A stretch of 25,703 nt of DNA from Baffinella frigidus (Eukaryota > Cryptophyceae > Cryptomonadales > Baffinellaceae), in contig MU646429.1 in assembly GCA_026770585.1 (NCBI GenBank), forward strand, positions 345,338-371,040. The letters are read 5' to 3'. The first letter of the stretch is position 1; the number at the start of each line of letters is the position of its first letter. The notes beneath the pieces were generated by a model. The model did no database searches. It was given only the letters and a program-made list of their open reading frames with translations, and was not told the origin of the DNA. Shown piece by piece: positions 7,048 through 15,250 of this stretch. Made by a program: the position numbers and the translations under genes.

Positions 7048-9480
7048 AGGTTTAGTGTTTTGGTTTCTGGTTTTAGGGTTTGGTGTTTAGGGGTTAGGGT
7101 GTGAAGTTTGGAGTTTGGTGTTCTGGGTTGGTGGTTAAGGGTTGAGAGTTTAGGGTGTAGATTTTAGTGTTTAGAGTTCAGGGTTCAGGGTTGATTGTTC
7201 GGGGTTAAGGGTTTAGGGTTTTGAGTTGATGGTTTAACGTTTCGGGTTTGATTTAGGGATTAGGGTTTAAGGTGTAGGATATAGGGTTTAGCGATTAGCG
7301 TTCAAGGATTAGTTTTTGGGTTTTGGGGTTTAGGGTTTAGGGTTTAGGGGCTAGGGCTTAGGGTTGAGTGCTTAAGGCTTGAGGTGTGAGGTTTAGTGTC
7401 TAGTGTTTAGGTTTGGGGTTTGGGGATCACGGTTTGGGTTTAGAGTTCGGGGGTTGGGGTTTATGGTTTATGGTTTATGGTTTATGGTTTAGAGTTGAGG
7501 GTTCTGGGTGTATGGTTTAGGGTTTAGGGTTCAGGGTTTAGGGTTTAGGGTTTAGGGTTTAAGGTTTAAGGTTTAGGGTTTAGGGTTTGGGGTTTGGGGT
7601 TAAGGGTTTAGGGTTTAGGATTGACGGTTTAGGACATAGGGTTTAGGGTTTAAGGTTTAGGGTTTAGGGTTTAGGGTTGAGGGTTGAGGATTGAGGATTA
7701 AGGGTTTAGGGTTTAAGATCTAGGGTTCAGGGTTGAGTGTTCGGTGTTAAAGTTTTATGGTTTATTTCCCCTTGTTAGGGTTTAGGGTTTTTAGTTTAGA
7801 GTTTAGGGTTTGGAGGTTAGGGTCGTGGTTGGGATTTCAAGGTTTGAGTTTAGGATTAGGGGTTAGGGTTGATGACCTCCGTGTGCGTTTCTGGTGTCGT
7901 GTTGAGGTTTCAAGGTTTATGATTTATGCTTTATGGTTTACATTTTAGGGTTTAGGGTTTAGGTTTCAGGGTTCAGGGGTTCGGGTTTAGGGTTTAGGGT
8001 TCAGGATTTGGGGTTTACGGTTAAGGGTGTAGGGTGTAGGGTGAAGGGTATAGGGTTTAGGGTTGGGGGGTGGGGTTTTTGGTTTAGGGTTCATGGTTCA
8101 CAGTTTAGGGTTGAGATTTTGGGGTTTGTGGTTGAGGGTTTAGGGTTGAGGGTTAGGGGTGGAGGATTTAGGTTTTGGGGTTTTAAGGTTTTGTGGTTAG
8201 GTTTATGGGTTTAGGGCGTAGGATTTAGAGTTGACAGTTTTAGTTTTAGGGCTTAGGGTTTATGGGTAAGGGTTTTAGGGTCTAGGGTTTAGGGTTTGCA
8301 GTTTTTGTTTTAGGTTTGCCTGGGGGTTGTAGGTTTGGGGGTAAGGATTCAAGGTTCAGGGGTTAGGGTTTGACTTGGCAGACAAAACAGAAGCATGTTT
8401 CAAATGACAAAAGCATTGGGGCTGTTGTTTTGAGTTTCGGGTTTGATGTTCAGGTTTCGGGTTTCGGGTGTAGGGTTTAAGGTTTAGGGATGAGGAATAT
8501 AGTTTTGGCTGAAGGGTTTAGGGTTGAGTGTTCAGGGGTTGGGGTTGAGTGCTGAGGGTTCCGGGTTTAGGGTCTGGGTGTTTGGGTTTTGGGTTTAGGG
8601 TTTAGGGTTTCGGGTTTCGGGTCAAAGGTTGAGGGTTTAGGGTTTAGAGTCTGGGGTTTGGGGTTTGGGTTCAGGGTCGAGGGTTTAGGGTTGATGGTTG
8701 AGGGTTGAGGTTTTAGTGTTTTTTGGTGCAGGTTTCGGATTGGAGGTTTGGGGTTGAGGTTCTATGGGTTAGGGGTAAGGTGCTAGGAATAAGGGTTTAG
8801 GGTTTAGGTTTTAGGTTGAGTGTTTACTTTTCAAGGTGTATGGATTGGGGGTTTGGGTTTCGGGTTTGGTGTTCAGGTTGAGGGTTTAGGGTTGAGGGTT
8901 TCGGATGAAAGCTTTTTGGATTAGAGTTTGGGGGGTAAGGTTTAGGGTTAAGTGTTGAGGGGTTAGGTGTTAGAGTTTAGGGTTTGAGGTTTAGGGTTTA
9001 GGATTTGGAGTCCAGGGTTTAGGGTTTAGGGTTTAGGTTTTAGGTTTTAGGGTTTAGGGTTTAGGGTTTAGGGTTTAGGGTTTAGGGTTTGGGGTTTAGG
9101 GTTTAGGGTTTAGGGTTTAGGGTTCAGGGTTTAGGGTTCGGGGTTTAGGGTTTAGGGTTTAGGGGTTAGGGTTTAGGGTTTGGGTTTCAGTGTAGGGGAT
9201 TGGGCTCATTGTTCAGGGTTCTGGGCCGAGGGTTGAGTGTTGAAGGTTTAGGGTTTAGGGGTTCGGGTTTAGGGGTCAGGTGTTTTGGGGTTAGGGTTTA
9301 GGTTCAGGTTTAGCTTTAGTGTTGAGTGTTTATGGTTTATGGGTTTAGGGTTTGGGTTCAGGGTTTCGGGTTTAGGGCTTAGGGTTCAGGGTTGGGGGTT
9401 TGGGCTTTTGGGTTCAGGGGTTAGGGTTTAGAGTTCAGGGGTCAGGGGTCAGGGTTCGGGGTTTTGGATTCCTGTCAGGT
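7048..9480 (+). repeat. Degenerate telomere-type (TTTAGGG) array
   Basis: The same G-rich-on-plus-strand array as at the window start. The better-preserved runs are near 7513-7560 and 9051-9180. Two small non-telomeric patches occur: 7857-7905, and 8370-8430, which contains GGCAGACAAAACAGAAGC and resembles the GACATGGCAGAAGCC junction motif. Frames reading through the array (7757-7948, 8008-8214) are repeat-derived and are not genes. Confidence 0.93.
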
Positions 9481-9483
9481 TTC

Positions 9484-9935
9484 GGGTGGGAGCTGATGCA
9501 GGCGAGTCTGAATCTGATGCTGTGCAGAAACTTGGTTTAGGGTTTGGGGTGGAGGGTTGGTGTGGGTTGCCGCACACACCCACGACAGCTCATGTCAGAT
9601 CGCGGTGCCATCGCTCCGTGAGGTGTCAGGCATCCGAATCAGCGGCTTGGGTTTGTGGTGGGGGGTTGCTTTGGGTGGGGGGGGCTCAGCCACACAGCGG
9701 GCTACGCAGGAAAACAATCGTCATATTTTACATTGCCTAATCCGTAGGAGCCACCCAATAACCATACGGATTCCCTACCGAAGGGTCCTAGGTCTTGTTG
9801 ATGATTGGTTATTCACAATTCCTTCGAAGTCCGCTGTGTGATTTGAGAAGGTTGTTGTCTTTGGGGGGCGGATGGCTCAGGTTAAAGGCGGGGGGTTGCT
9901 ACGGGTTAAAGGCGGGGGGGTGCTAGGATTTTGTG
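9484..9935 (+). repeat. Dispersed subtelomeric element W, copy with insertion
   Basis: A non-telomeric island starting GTGGGAGCTGATGCAGGCGA. It is homologous to 11957-12150: CACCCACGACAGC, GAATCAGCGGCTTG, TTTGTGGTGG, GAGAAGG, TTCTTTGGGGGG and AAGGCGGGG recur in order. Relative to that copy it carries the extra 150 bp at 9691-9840. A 23-bp GGGTTAAAGGCGGGGG-type unit is repeated near its right end (about 9881-9925). No gene is recognised; the overlapping frames at 9486-9841 run across the insertion and have no motif. Confidence 0.7.
9691..9840. mobile_element. MITE-like inverted-repeat element, copy B (150 bp)
   Basis: It starts CACACAGCGGGCTACGCAGG and ends CCTTCGAAGTCCGCTGTGTG. The outer 10 bases are perfect inverted repeats and similarity continues to about 20. 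The reverse complement aligns end to end with copy A (3903-4060). The paralogous element W at 11957-12150 lacks exactly this stretch and reads straight from GGGTGGTGGGTCTTAGG into TTTGAGAAGG, so this is an insertion with an empty-site counterpart. It encodes nothing. Confidence 0.75.
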
Positions 9936-10202
9936 TTCAGGGTTTAGGTTTTAGGGTTTATAGTTTTTGGTTTAGGGTTTATCAATTAGGGTTTATGGTT
10001 TAGTGTTCAGGGTCCAAGGATGGAGGTCAGGGTTTAGGTTTTTTGGTTTGGTGTTCTGGGTTCTGGGTTTGGGGTTTAGGGTTCCGGGTGTAGAGTTTTG
10101 GGTCTAGGGGTTAGGGTTTAGGGTTTAGGGTTTAGGGTTTAGGGTTTAGGGTTTAGGGTTTAGGGTTTAGGGTTTAGGGTTTAGGGTTTAGGGTTTAGGG
10201 TT
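9936..10202 (+). repeat. TTTAGGG array ending in a near-perfect tract
   Basis: Degenerate repeats to about 10110, then an uninterrupted run of about 13 exact TTTAGGG units (10111-10202) reaching the N gap. Such perfection in an otherwise decayed array suggests a recent origin or a collapsed or extended assembly of true telomeric reads. Confidence 0.9.
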
Positions 10203-10212
10203 NNNNNNNNNN
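10203..10212. other. Assembly gap (10 N)
   Basis: Ten N bases separate a perfect TTTAGGG run from a perfect TTGAGGG run. Sequence left and right of this point cannot be assumed contiguous, and the real gap size is unknown. Confidence 0.99.
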
Positions 10213-10214
10213 GT

Positions 10215-10302
<88 letters not shown>

Positions 10303-10303
10303 G
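10213..10303 (+). repeat. Homogeneous variant telomere-type array (TTGAGGG)n
   Basis: About 13 consecutive TTGAGGG units with a single deviation (a TTGAGAG). The unit differs from TTTAGGG by one base. Its homogeneity implies tandem amplification of one variant unit rather than random decay. Confidence 0.93.
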
Positions 10304-10339
10304 GTTTAGAGTTTGGGTTTTAGGGTCGTTGGTTCAGGG

Positions 10340-10768
10340 TTCATCTGGCGGATGGACTCTGCTCAGGTGCTCGACCATGCGTGGGAGTAGATTTCTTCAC
10401 TGAGAGATGACAGGATCCGCAGCAAGTGCGGCCGTATATCTCCTCAAAGTGGCCGTGACAGTGTAAAGTCATTCCGGTCATCCTACACGGGGCTTTATCC
10501 CCTTGACTTCTCCTCATGAGGTGGTCACGGAGAGTGGATTATCCTTTTTGCAGAAACTTCGTGGGTTGCAGATGCGAGTGACGTGCGCGGTGGCGGCGTG
10601 ATGAGCTTGATGTGCGTGTTGTAGTTTGACGGATCGCTGGAACTTGTTGGCCTTGCCCAGAGACTAAGCCTTAGGGGGTGCTGCCTAGTTATCGGGGCTT
10701 GCGGACGCTTCATTCTTGGACCGCGAAGCGGATTCTTGAAGCACTGGCGCCGCGTAGAACCGCCATCG
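10340..10768. other. Unique island with no recognised gene
   Basis: About 430 bp of non-repetitive sequence between telomere-like stretches. A minus-strand frame of 62 residues (10713-10525) has no motif and no paralogue. No tRNA cloverleaf or other RNA structure was recognised. Its origin is unknown. Confidence 0.5.
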
Positions 10769-11077
10769 TTTAGGGTTAAGGGTTTAAGATTGGGCGTTTA
10801 GGGTTTAGGGTTTAGGGTTTTGGGTTTTGGGTTTAGGATTTAGGATTCAGGGTTGAGGGTTGAGGGTTTAGGTTTCAAAGTTTGGGGTTAAGGGTTTAGC
10901 GATTCAAGGTTTAGGATTTGGAGTTAGGGGTTAGGGTGAGGGTTGACGAGTGACGGTTGACGGTTGACGGTTGAGGATTTAAGGTTTAGGGTTTAGAGTT
11001 GGACATGACAGACATGGCAGAAGCCTTGGTGTTTAGGGTTTAGGGTTTGGGGTTCAGGGTTTAGAGTTTAGGGTTTG
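10769..11077 (+). repeat. TTTAGGG-type array with junction motif
   Basis: Degenerate array including a short TTGACGG run (about 10945-10973). At 11003-11035 the words GACATGACAGACATGGCAGAAGCCTTGGTGTTTAGGG occur in sequence. This motif also marks the island-to-array boundary after kinases 2 and 3. Confidence 0.85.
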
Positions 11078-11166
11078 GCTTTAAGTCCTTCAGGTTCGTC
11101 GAGCTCCCAACATAGACGGATCCCGGAACTGGTTCTGTAGAAAGGCCATGCTTCCTTTCAGATCCC
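11078..11166 (+). repeat. Third copy of the 4678-4759 repeat at an orientation switch
   Basis: TTCGTCGAGCTCCCAACATAG, CCCGGAACTGGTTCTG and AAAGGCCATGCTTCCTTTC match 4681-4769 in direct orientation. On its left the array is TTTAGGG; on its right it is CCCTAAA. Confidence 0.75.
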
Positions 11167-11625
11167 ACACCCTACACCCTAAACCTCAATCCTTGAAACC
11201 TGAACCAAACCCTAAACCCTAAACCTTAAATCATCGCCAGCAAAAACCCAACTGAATTGGACGGAACTCAAAAGTCGAAGGTCCTCGAGGGTTTCCGTCT
11301 CACGCACACATCTACCCCCCACCAACCCGAATCTCGCCCTGCTCCTCAAAATAGACGGGGGGCGCTTGAACCTCAAGTGTGTGATGGATGAAGGCGGGAA
11401 GATTCCTCGCAAGGAAAGGGGCAGGGGGTCGTGCCCTCCTGCGGTACCTCAGCGCGCGACGCTTCCACACGGTCAAGCTTCAGCGCCCTGCCCCTCACCT
11501 TCCGAGGAAAACCACAGTCTCAAACCTAAGCGACCTCACCCCCCTGGCAACCCTAAACCCTGAACCTGAAACCCTAAATCATAAACCATAAACTGTGAAC
11601 CGTAAACCGCAAACTGTAAACCGTT
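11167..11625 (-). repeat. Inverted segment: CCCTAAA array enclosing block U fragment
   Basis: CCCTAAA-orientation repeats lie at 11167-11225 and 11540-11625, with an inverted copy of the left part of block U between them (about 11235-11510; GCCGCTTGAACCTC-type and CGCACACATCTACC-type words on the + strand are the complements of block U). The whole ~460-bp piece is in the opposite orientation to its surroundings, so it behaves as a unit that was inverted together with its flanking telomere repeats. The plus-strand frames inside (11366-11591) and the minus-strand frame (11412-11212) are repeat-derived. Confidence 0.8.
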
Positions 11626-11956
11626 TAGGATCTGGGGTTTAGGGTTTAGGGTTTAGGGTTTAGGGTTTAGGGTTTAGGGTTTAGGGTTTAGGGTTTAGGG
11701 TTTAGGGTTTAGGGTTTAGGGTTTAGGGTTTAGGGTGTAGGGTTGAGGGTTTAGGATGTTAGGGTTTAGAGTTTAGTGTTCAGGGTTTGGGAATTAGGGT
11801 TCAGGGTTCAGGGTTCAGGGTTTAGGGTTTAGGGTTTAGGGTTTAGGATTTAGGGTTCAAGGTTTAGGGTTTATGGTTCAGGCTTTAGGGCTCAGGGTTC
11901 AGGGTCTTGGGCTTTAGGTTGAAAAATGGGTACAGGGTTTAGGGTTTAGGTTTCAG
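11626..11956 (+). repeat. TTTAGGG array with ~14 perfect units
   Basis: Exact units run from about 11635 to 11736, followed by decayed units. At the left edge CCCTAAA-type sequence meets TTTAGGG directly at CTGTAAACCGTTTAGG (about 11615-11630), a tail-to-tail switch with no spacer. Confidence 0.93.
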
Positions 11957-12150
11957 GGGAGTGGGTTCCCGCCCTCACCCACGACAGCACACGTCAGATG
12001 GCCGCGTCAACGCTCCGCGAGGTGTGCTGCATCAGAATCAGCGGCTTGAATTTGTGGTGGGTGGTTGCGTTGGGTGGTGGGTCTTAGGTTTGAGAAGGTG
12101 GTTTTCTTTGGGGGGTGAGTGGTTAAGGTTTAAGGCGGGGTTTTGCTACG
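11957..12150 (+). repeat. Dispersed subtelomeric element W, copy without insertion
   Basis: Homologous to 9484-9935 but lacking the 150-bp inverted-repeat element. Shared words are CACCCACGACAGCACA, CGCGAGGTGT, AGAATCAGCGGCTTGAA, TTTGTGGTGG and TTTCTTTGGGGGGTGAG. It provides the empty-site comparison for copy B. Confidence 0.75.
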
Positions 12151-12151
12151 G

Positions 12152-12200
12152 ATGGGAGGGGCTCGACGTAGGGAACTTCCCTACGTCGAGCCCCTCCCAT
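12152..12200. repeat. 49-bp perfect palindrome
   Basis: A 24-base arm (12152-12175, starting ATGGGAGGGGCTCGACGTAG) and its exact reverse complement (12177-12200) are separated by one base (C, 12176). It would extrude as a cruciform or fold as a hairpin. Confidence 0.95.
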
Positions 12201-12236
12201 GAATGGATGGGAGGGGCTCGACCCTCCCATCCATTC
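12201..12236. repeat. 36-bp hairpin, 15-bp perfect stem
   Basis: GAATGGATGGGAGGG (12201-12215) and CCCTCCCATCCATTC (12222-12236) are exact reverse complements around GCTCGA. The stem-plus-loop word ATGGGAGGG(G)CTCGA is also the start of the adjoining palindrome, so the two structures derive from the same unit. Confidence 0.95.
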
Positions 12237-12317
12237 AGTGCAGACAGAGGCTTGATTGCTGAAGCCCGAGTACCCTATGGGGGGGTGTTGTGAACAGCGC
12301 GAGAAGTCGTGGGGCAG

Positions 12318-12927
12318 GGCGCTGAACCTTGACCGTGTGGAATCGTCGCGCGCGGAGGTGCCGCAGGAGGGCCCGATCTCTCAAGCCCCTTTCCCAGCGA
12401 GGAATCTTCCCGCCTTCAGTCATCACACTCTCGAGGTTCAAGCGGCCCCATTTCATTTTGAGGAGCAGGGGAAGGATCGGGTTAGTGGGCGGCAGACGTG
12501 TGCGTGCGGCGGAAACCCTCGAGGTCCCTCGACTTTTGAGATCCGTCCCATTCACTTGGCTTGGGGGTTTCCGTGAGTTTAGTCCAGGGTGCGGGGGGAG
12601 AAGGCGGGCACTCGAACGGCTCGTCGCTCACGAGATTCAGCAGCGCTGTCGCCTCTCTCTCCCACCCATCGTCCTTCAAGCCCAAGCTGCTGGCAGAGCG
12701 GCCCACGAGGTGCAGAGATGTGTCTGTCTGGCTCACCGCGCCCGCGATGCGCGGGGGGGGTGGGGGTTGCGGAGCGCAGCAGGCCTCGCGGGTTTTGGGG
12801 GGGCGGGCGCGCGCCGAAGATGCGCCAGAGGTTGACGGTGAGACAGGCGGCCACACGCGCCGAAAAGAGCCAACCTAGAACAAGGGGAGATGCCTAGAAC
12901 CGCCGTAGTGGTCAATTTGGTGAACAG
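12318..12927 (+). repeat. Shared subtelomeric upstream block U, copy 2
   Basis: Homologous to 1803-2396 over nearly its whole length, with scattered substitutions and indels; its right third is more diverged and G-rich (around 12750-12810). It lies directly upstream of the intact kinase. The minus-strand frame GLKDDGWEREATALLNLVSD (within 12856-12482) parallels copy 1. Other frames are also open, so coding is not established. Confidence 0.8.
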
Positions 12928-13165
12928 CGTGACAGTCACGTCCAAAGACAGTCAGCCGTTTCATTGTCCGACTGCCTTAATTGTGTACTCAGATTCTGAA
13001 CCGTTGCGAATTATCTCGTCAAAATATGGTCTTGTCCGCCTGGGCACACCAAGTGTGACCAGTTTCCAAGGTTGGTCAGCAGCTCTCGTGGTGGTCAGCT
13101 GTGGTCAGACATTGTTCCCAGAGGGCACAGCTTTCTCAGCGATTCTTCTCTCCACCAACGACAAA
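12928..13165 (+). promoter_or_regulatory. Conserved proximal upstream region / 5' leader, kinase 2
   Basis: It starts with palindrome CGTGACAGTCACG (12928-12940), exactly 238 bp before the start codon as in both paralogues. It has an inverted TGACCA at 13056 and three TGGTCAG boxes at 13073, 13092 and 13102. An in-frame open extension upstream of 13166 (to 12890) exists, but it lies in sequence shared with truncated copies whose start is at the equivalent ATG, so I place the start at 13166. Confidence 0.55.
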
Positions 13166-14955
13166 ATGACCGCCCCCGATGAGGACCGCATCTCGCACTA
13201 CAAGGGCGTCAAGATGCTCGGCGAGGGCTCCTTCGGCAAGGTGTGGCTCGTGACGCACGATGAGAAGCCCGGCAAGACCTTCGCGCTCAAGGAGGTCGCG
13301 TGGGACGAGCTCGAAGATGACATGACCGAAAGCAAGGCCACCAAGCTCAAGGACCAGCTGATGAAAGAGGTTGAGTTCCTCACAAACTGCAACCACGAGC
13401 ACATCATCGGTGAGCCCCCTGCCCCCTCGAAGCGCGCTCTGCTCGTGCACGCCTTGCCACCGCTCGTCTCCGACGCCGTGCGACGCTGCAACTCCCTGGT
13501 TGTGTTCTAATCGATGTCTTTCCATGGGCCGCAGGCTTCCACGAGAGCTTCGGCGCGCGCTCGGTGCGCGCGCGCCTCTTCCCCGACGAGGCGGTCGCCG
13601 AGGAAGACAACTGCGCTCTCTTCGACACGATGGAAGGAGAAGAGGACGAAAGCGCGGCGCCGATCTGCATGTGCATCGTGATGGAGAACGCCGGGGGCGG
13701 CGACCTCGAGTCGGTGATCGTCAACGCCAAGAACAAGAAGACCAAGATCGCCGAGGAGCGCATCTGGAAGTGGACGGCGCAGCTCCTCTGCGCGCTCGGT
13801 TACCTCCACAAGATGGGGATCTGCCATCGTGACATCAAGCCCGCCAACATCTTCCTCGACGCCGACGACAACGTGCGCGTCGGCGACCTCGGCATCGCGA
13901 AGCAGCTCACCGATGACGCCGCCATGGCGCAGACGCAGATCGGCACCTTCTACTACATGTGCCCCGAGGTCGCGCGCAACATCAAGTACGATAGCAAGTG
14001 CGACATGTGGGCCCTGGGGGCCGTGATGCACGAGCTCATGACCCTCAAGAGGCCCTTCATCGGCACCAACGTGCCCGACCTGCTCGACACAATCAAGCAC
14101 GTCCGCCCGGCCGTCATTCCGCGCGAGGCCTACAACTGGCACCTCACCGAGCTGTCTAAGTGGATGCTGCAGAAGGACGCGGCGAACCGTCCCTCCGCGC
14201 TCGACGTCTACTCCCACCTGGCGCGCGAGTGGAAGGAGGCTGCCAAGGAGGGTCTCTCGCTGATCAAGCCCGAGTCCGTGCCGTGGCCCAGCGACGTTGT
14301 GATGGAGGATGAAGGCAAGATGGCACTCGAAACGGAGGCCGACATCGGCATGACCGCCGAGAAGCGCGCGACGATGTCGGACAGGTCGGACGTCGTGTTC
14401 GTGCACCCCTTCGCGCGTTACCTTGAGGAGTTGGTGAAGGACGGCAAGGCCAAGCTTCGTCAGGAGAAGAAGGCGGAGAACGCCAAAGTGAGCGTGTTCG
14501 CCAAGCTCGGGCAGCGCCGCGTGCCGGCGCGGCAGCACGGCGTGGCCAAGGTGGAGCCCAAGCCAGCAGCCACGAAAGTCGTCACGTTCATGGCCGAATC
14601 TGGCCTCGAGGGTCTCGTCGAGAAGCTCGCGGCGCTCATGGCCGCGGACACCAAGGAGGGCCTGACCGAGTACCAGAAGGAGGCGCAGAAGGTGTCGGAG
14701 AAGGCTCTCCACGACGTGCTCTCCAAGCTCCAGGAGCCGTCCAACCCACACGACCTCTCCCCCGATTCGCTCTTCCGCGACATCACCGCCCACGCCGACG
14801 GGGCCGTCGACGCTCCGCCCGTGGACGACGCTGAGGAGGCGGCGCTGATGTGGTTCCTCCGGAAGGATGAGAAGGACGTCAAGTGGGGCGCGCTCCGGAT
14901 CCGTCGCGACATCTACACCGCGTGCATCGGCATGGCCGGCTCCACCGCCGCGTGA
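13166..14955 (+). CDS. NEK-like protein kinase, complete two-exon gene
   Basis: Exon 1 (13166-13409) and exon 2 (13535-14955) join across a 125-bp intron to give 554 residues. A Ser/Thr kinase domain spans roughly residues 12-315: glycine loop GEGSFGKV (19-26), lysine K42 in FALKEV, probable helix-C Glu E68, catalytic loop HRDIKPAN (179-186), DLG in place of DFG (199-201), CPE for APE (224-226) and DMWALG (238-243). HRDIKPANIFL and the YYMCPE...CDMWALG pattern resemble NIMA-related kinases; the exact subfamily is a guess. An insert of about 30 acidic residues (about 97-124) precedes the hinge. The ~240-residue C-terminal extension has a Lys/Glu-rich stretch (about 455-482), perhaps helical, and no recognised domain. 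All key residues are present, so it should be active. ATG 13166 is preceded by ACAAA. It is the only intact copy among three in the window. Confidence 0.88.
13410..13534 (+). other. Spliceosomal intron of the kinase 2 gene
   Basis: The donor is G|GTGAGC at 13410 and the acceptor is GGGCCGCAG ending at 13534. CTAAT (13507-13511) matches the CTRAY branch consensus 23 bases before the acceptor. Splicing removes the in-frame stop at 13508-13510 and restores the kinase frame as HEHIIG-FHESF, a phase-1 junction. Both truncated paralogues lack this region. Confidence 0.88.
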
Positions 14956-15063
14956 GCGCTCCTCGCTGCACTCTCTTGGAGCAGAGCGCTCTCGTACCTC
15001 CTCTCCTCGAGCGCTCCCCTCGTTAGACTCCTGCCACTCTACATGTAGTCCTCCCCCACGCTA

Positions 15064-15100
<37 letters not shown>

Positions 15101-15250
15101 AAGCGGCGCGCCTTGTGAGTGCTGCTGCGCTGCGCACGCGCACTCCGTGTAGTCTCAGAGTCCTCTTTTGCGAGGGGCTATGGGCAATGATCTGCCTGTG
15201 TTTGTTGAAGTTTAAATGAATGTTCGCTTCTGCAAACCGCAAACTGTGTC
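14956..15250 (+). other. 3' flank / probable 3' UTR of kinase 2, with (CT)n
   Basis: It shares the 3' flank words of the other two units and carries a (CT)14 microsatellite (15069-15096), longer than in the paralogues. TCTTTTGCGAGGGGCTATGG and ATGATCTGCCTGTGTTTGTT follow. No standard poly(A) signal is seen. Confidence 0.5.

Noticed and set aside
7757-8214. Small open frames rich in Gly, Leu, Val, Phe and Arg
   Set aside because: They are translations of TTTAGGG-type repeats that happen to lack stops.
10340-10768. tRNA or other structured RNA gene in the unique island
   Set aside because: No cloverleaf, no T-loop consensus and no internal promoter boxes could be made out.
12890-13165. Upstream in-frame extension of kinase 2 exon 1
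   Set aside because: It lies in the conserved leader shared with copies 1 and 3, the residues are not kinase-like, and the ATG at 13166 aligns with the starts of the other copies.
13507-14793. 428-residue open frame antisense to the kinase 2 gene
   Set aside because: It is the mirror of GC-biased kinase codons; its His/Leu/Arg/Asp/Val-rich composition and lack of motifs are typical of an antisense shadow, and similar shadows lie over both truncated paralogues.
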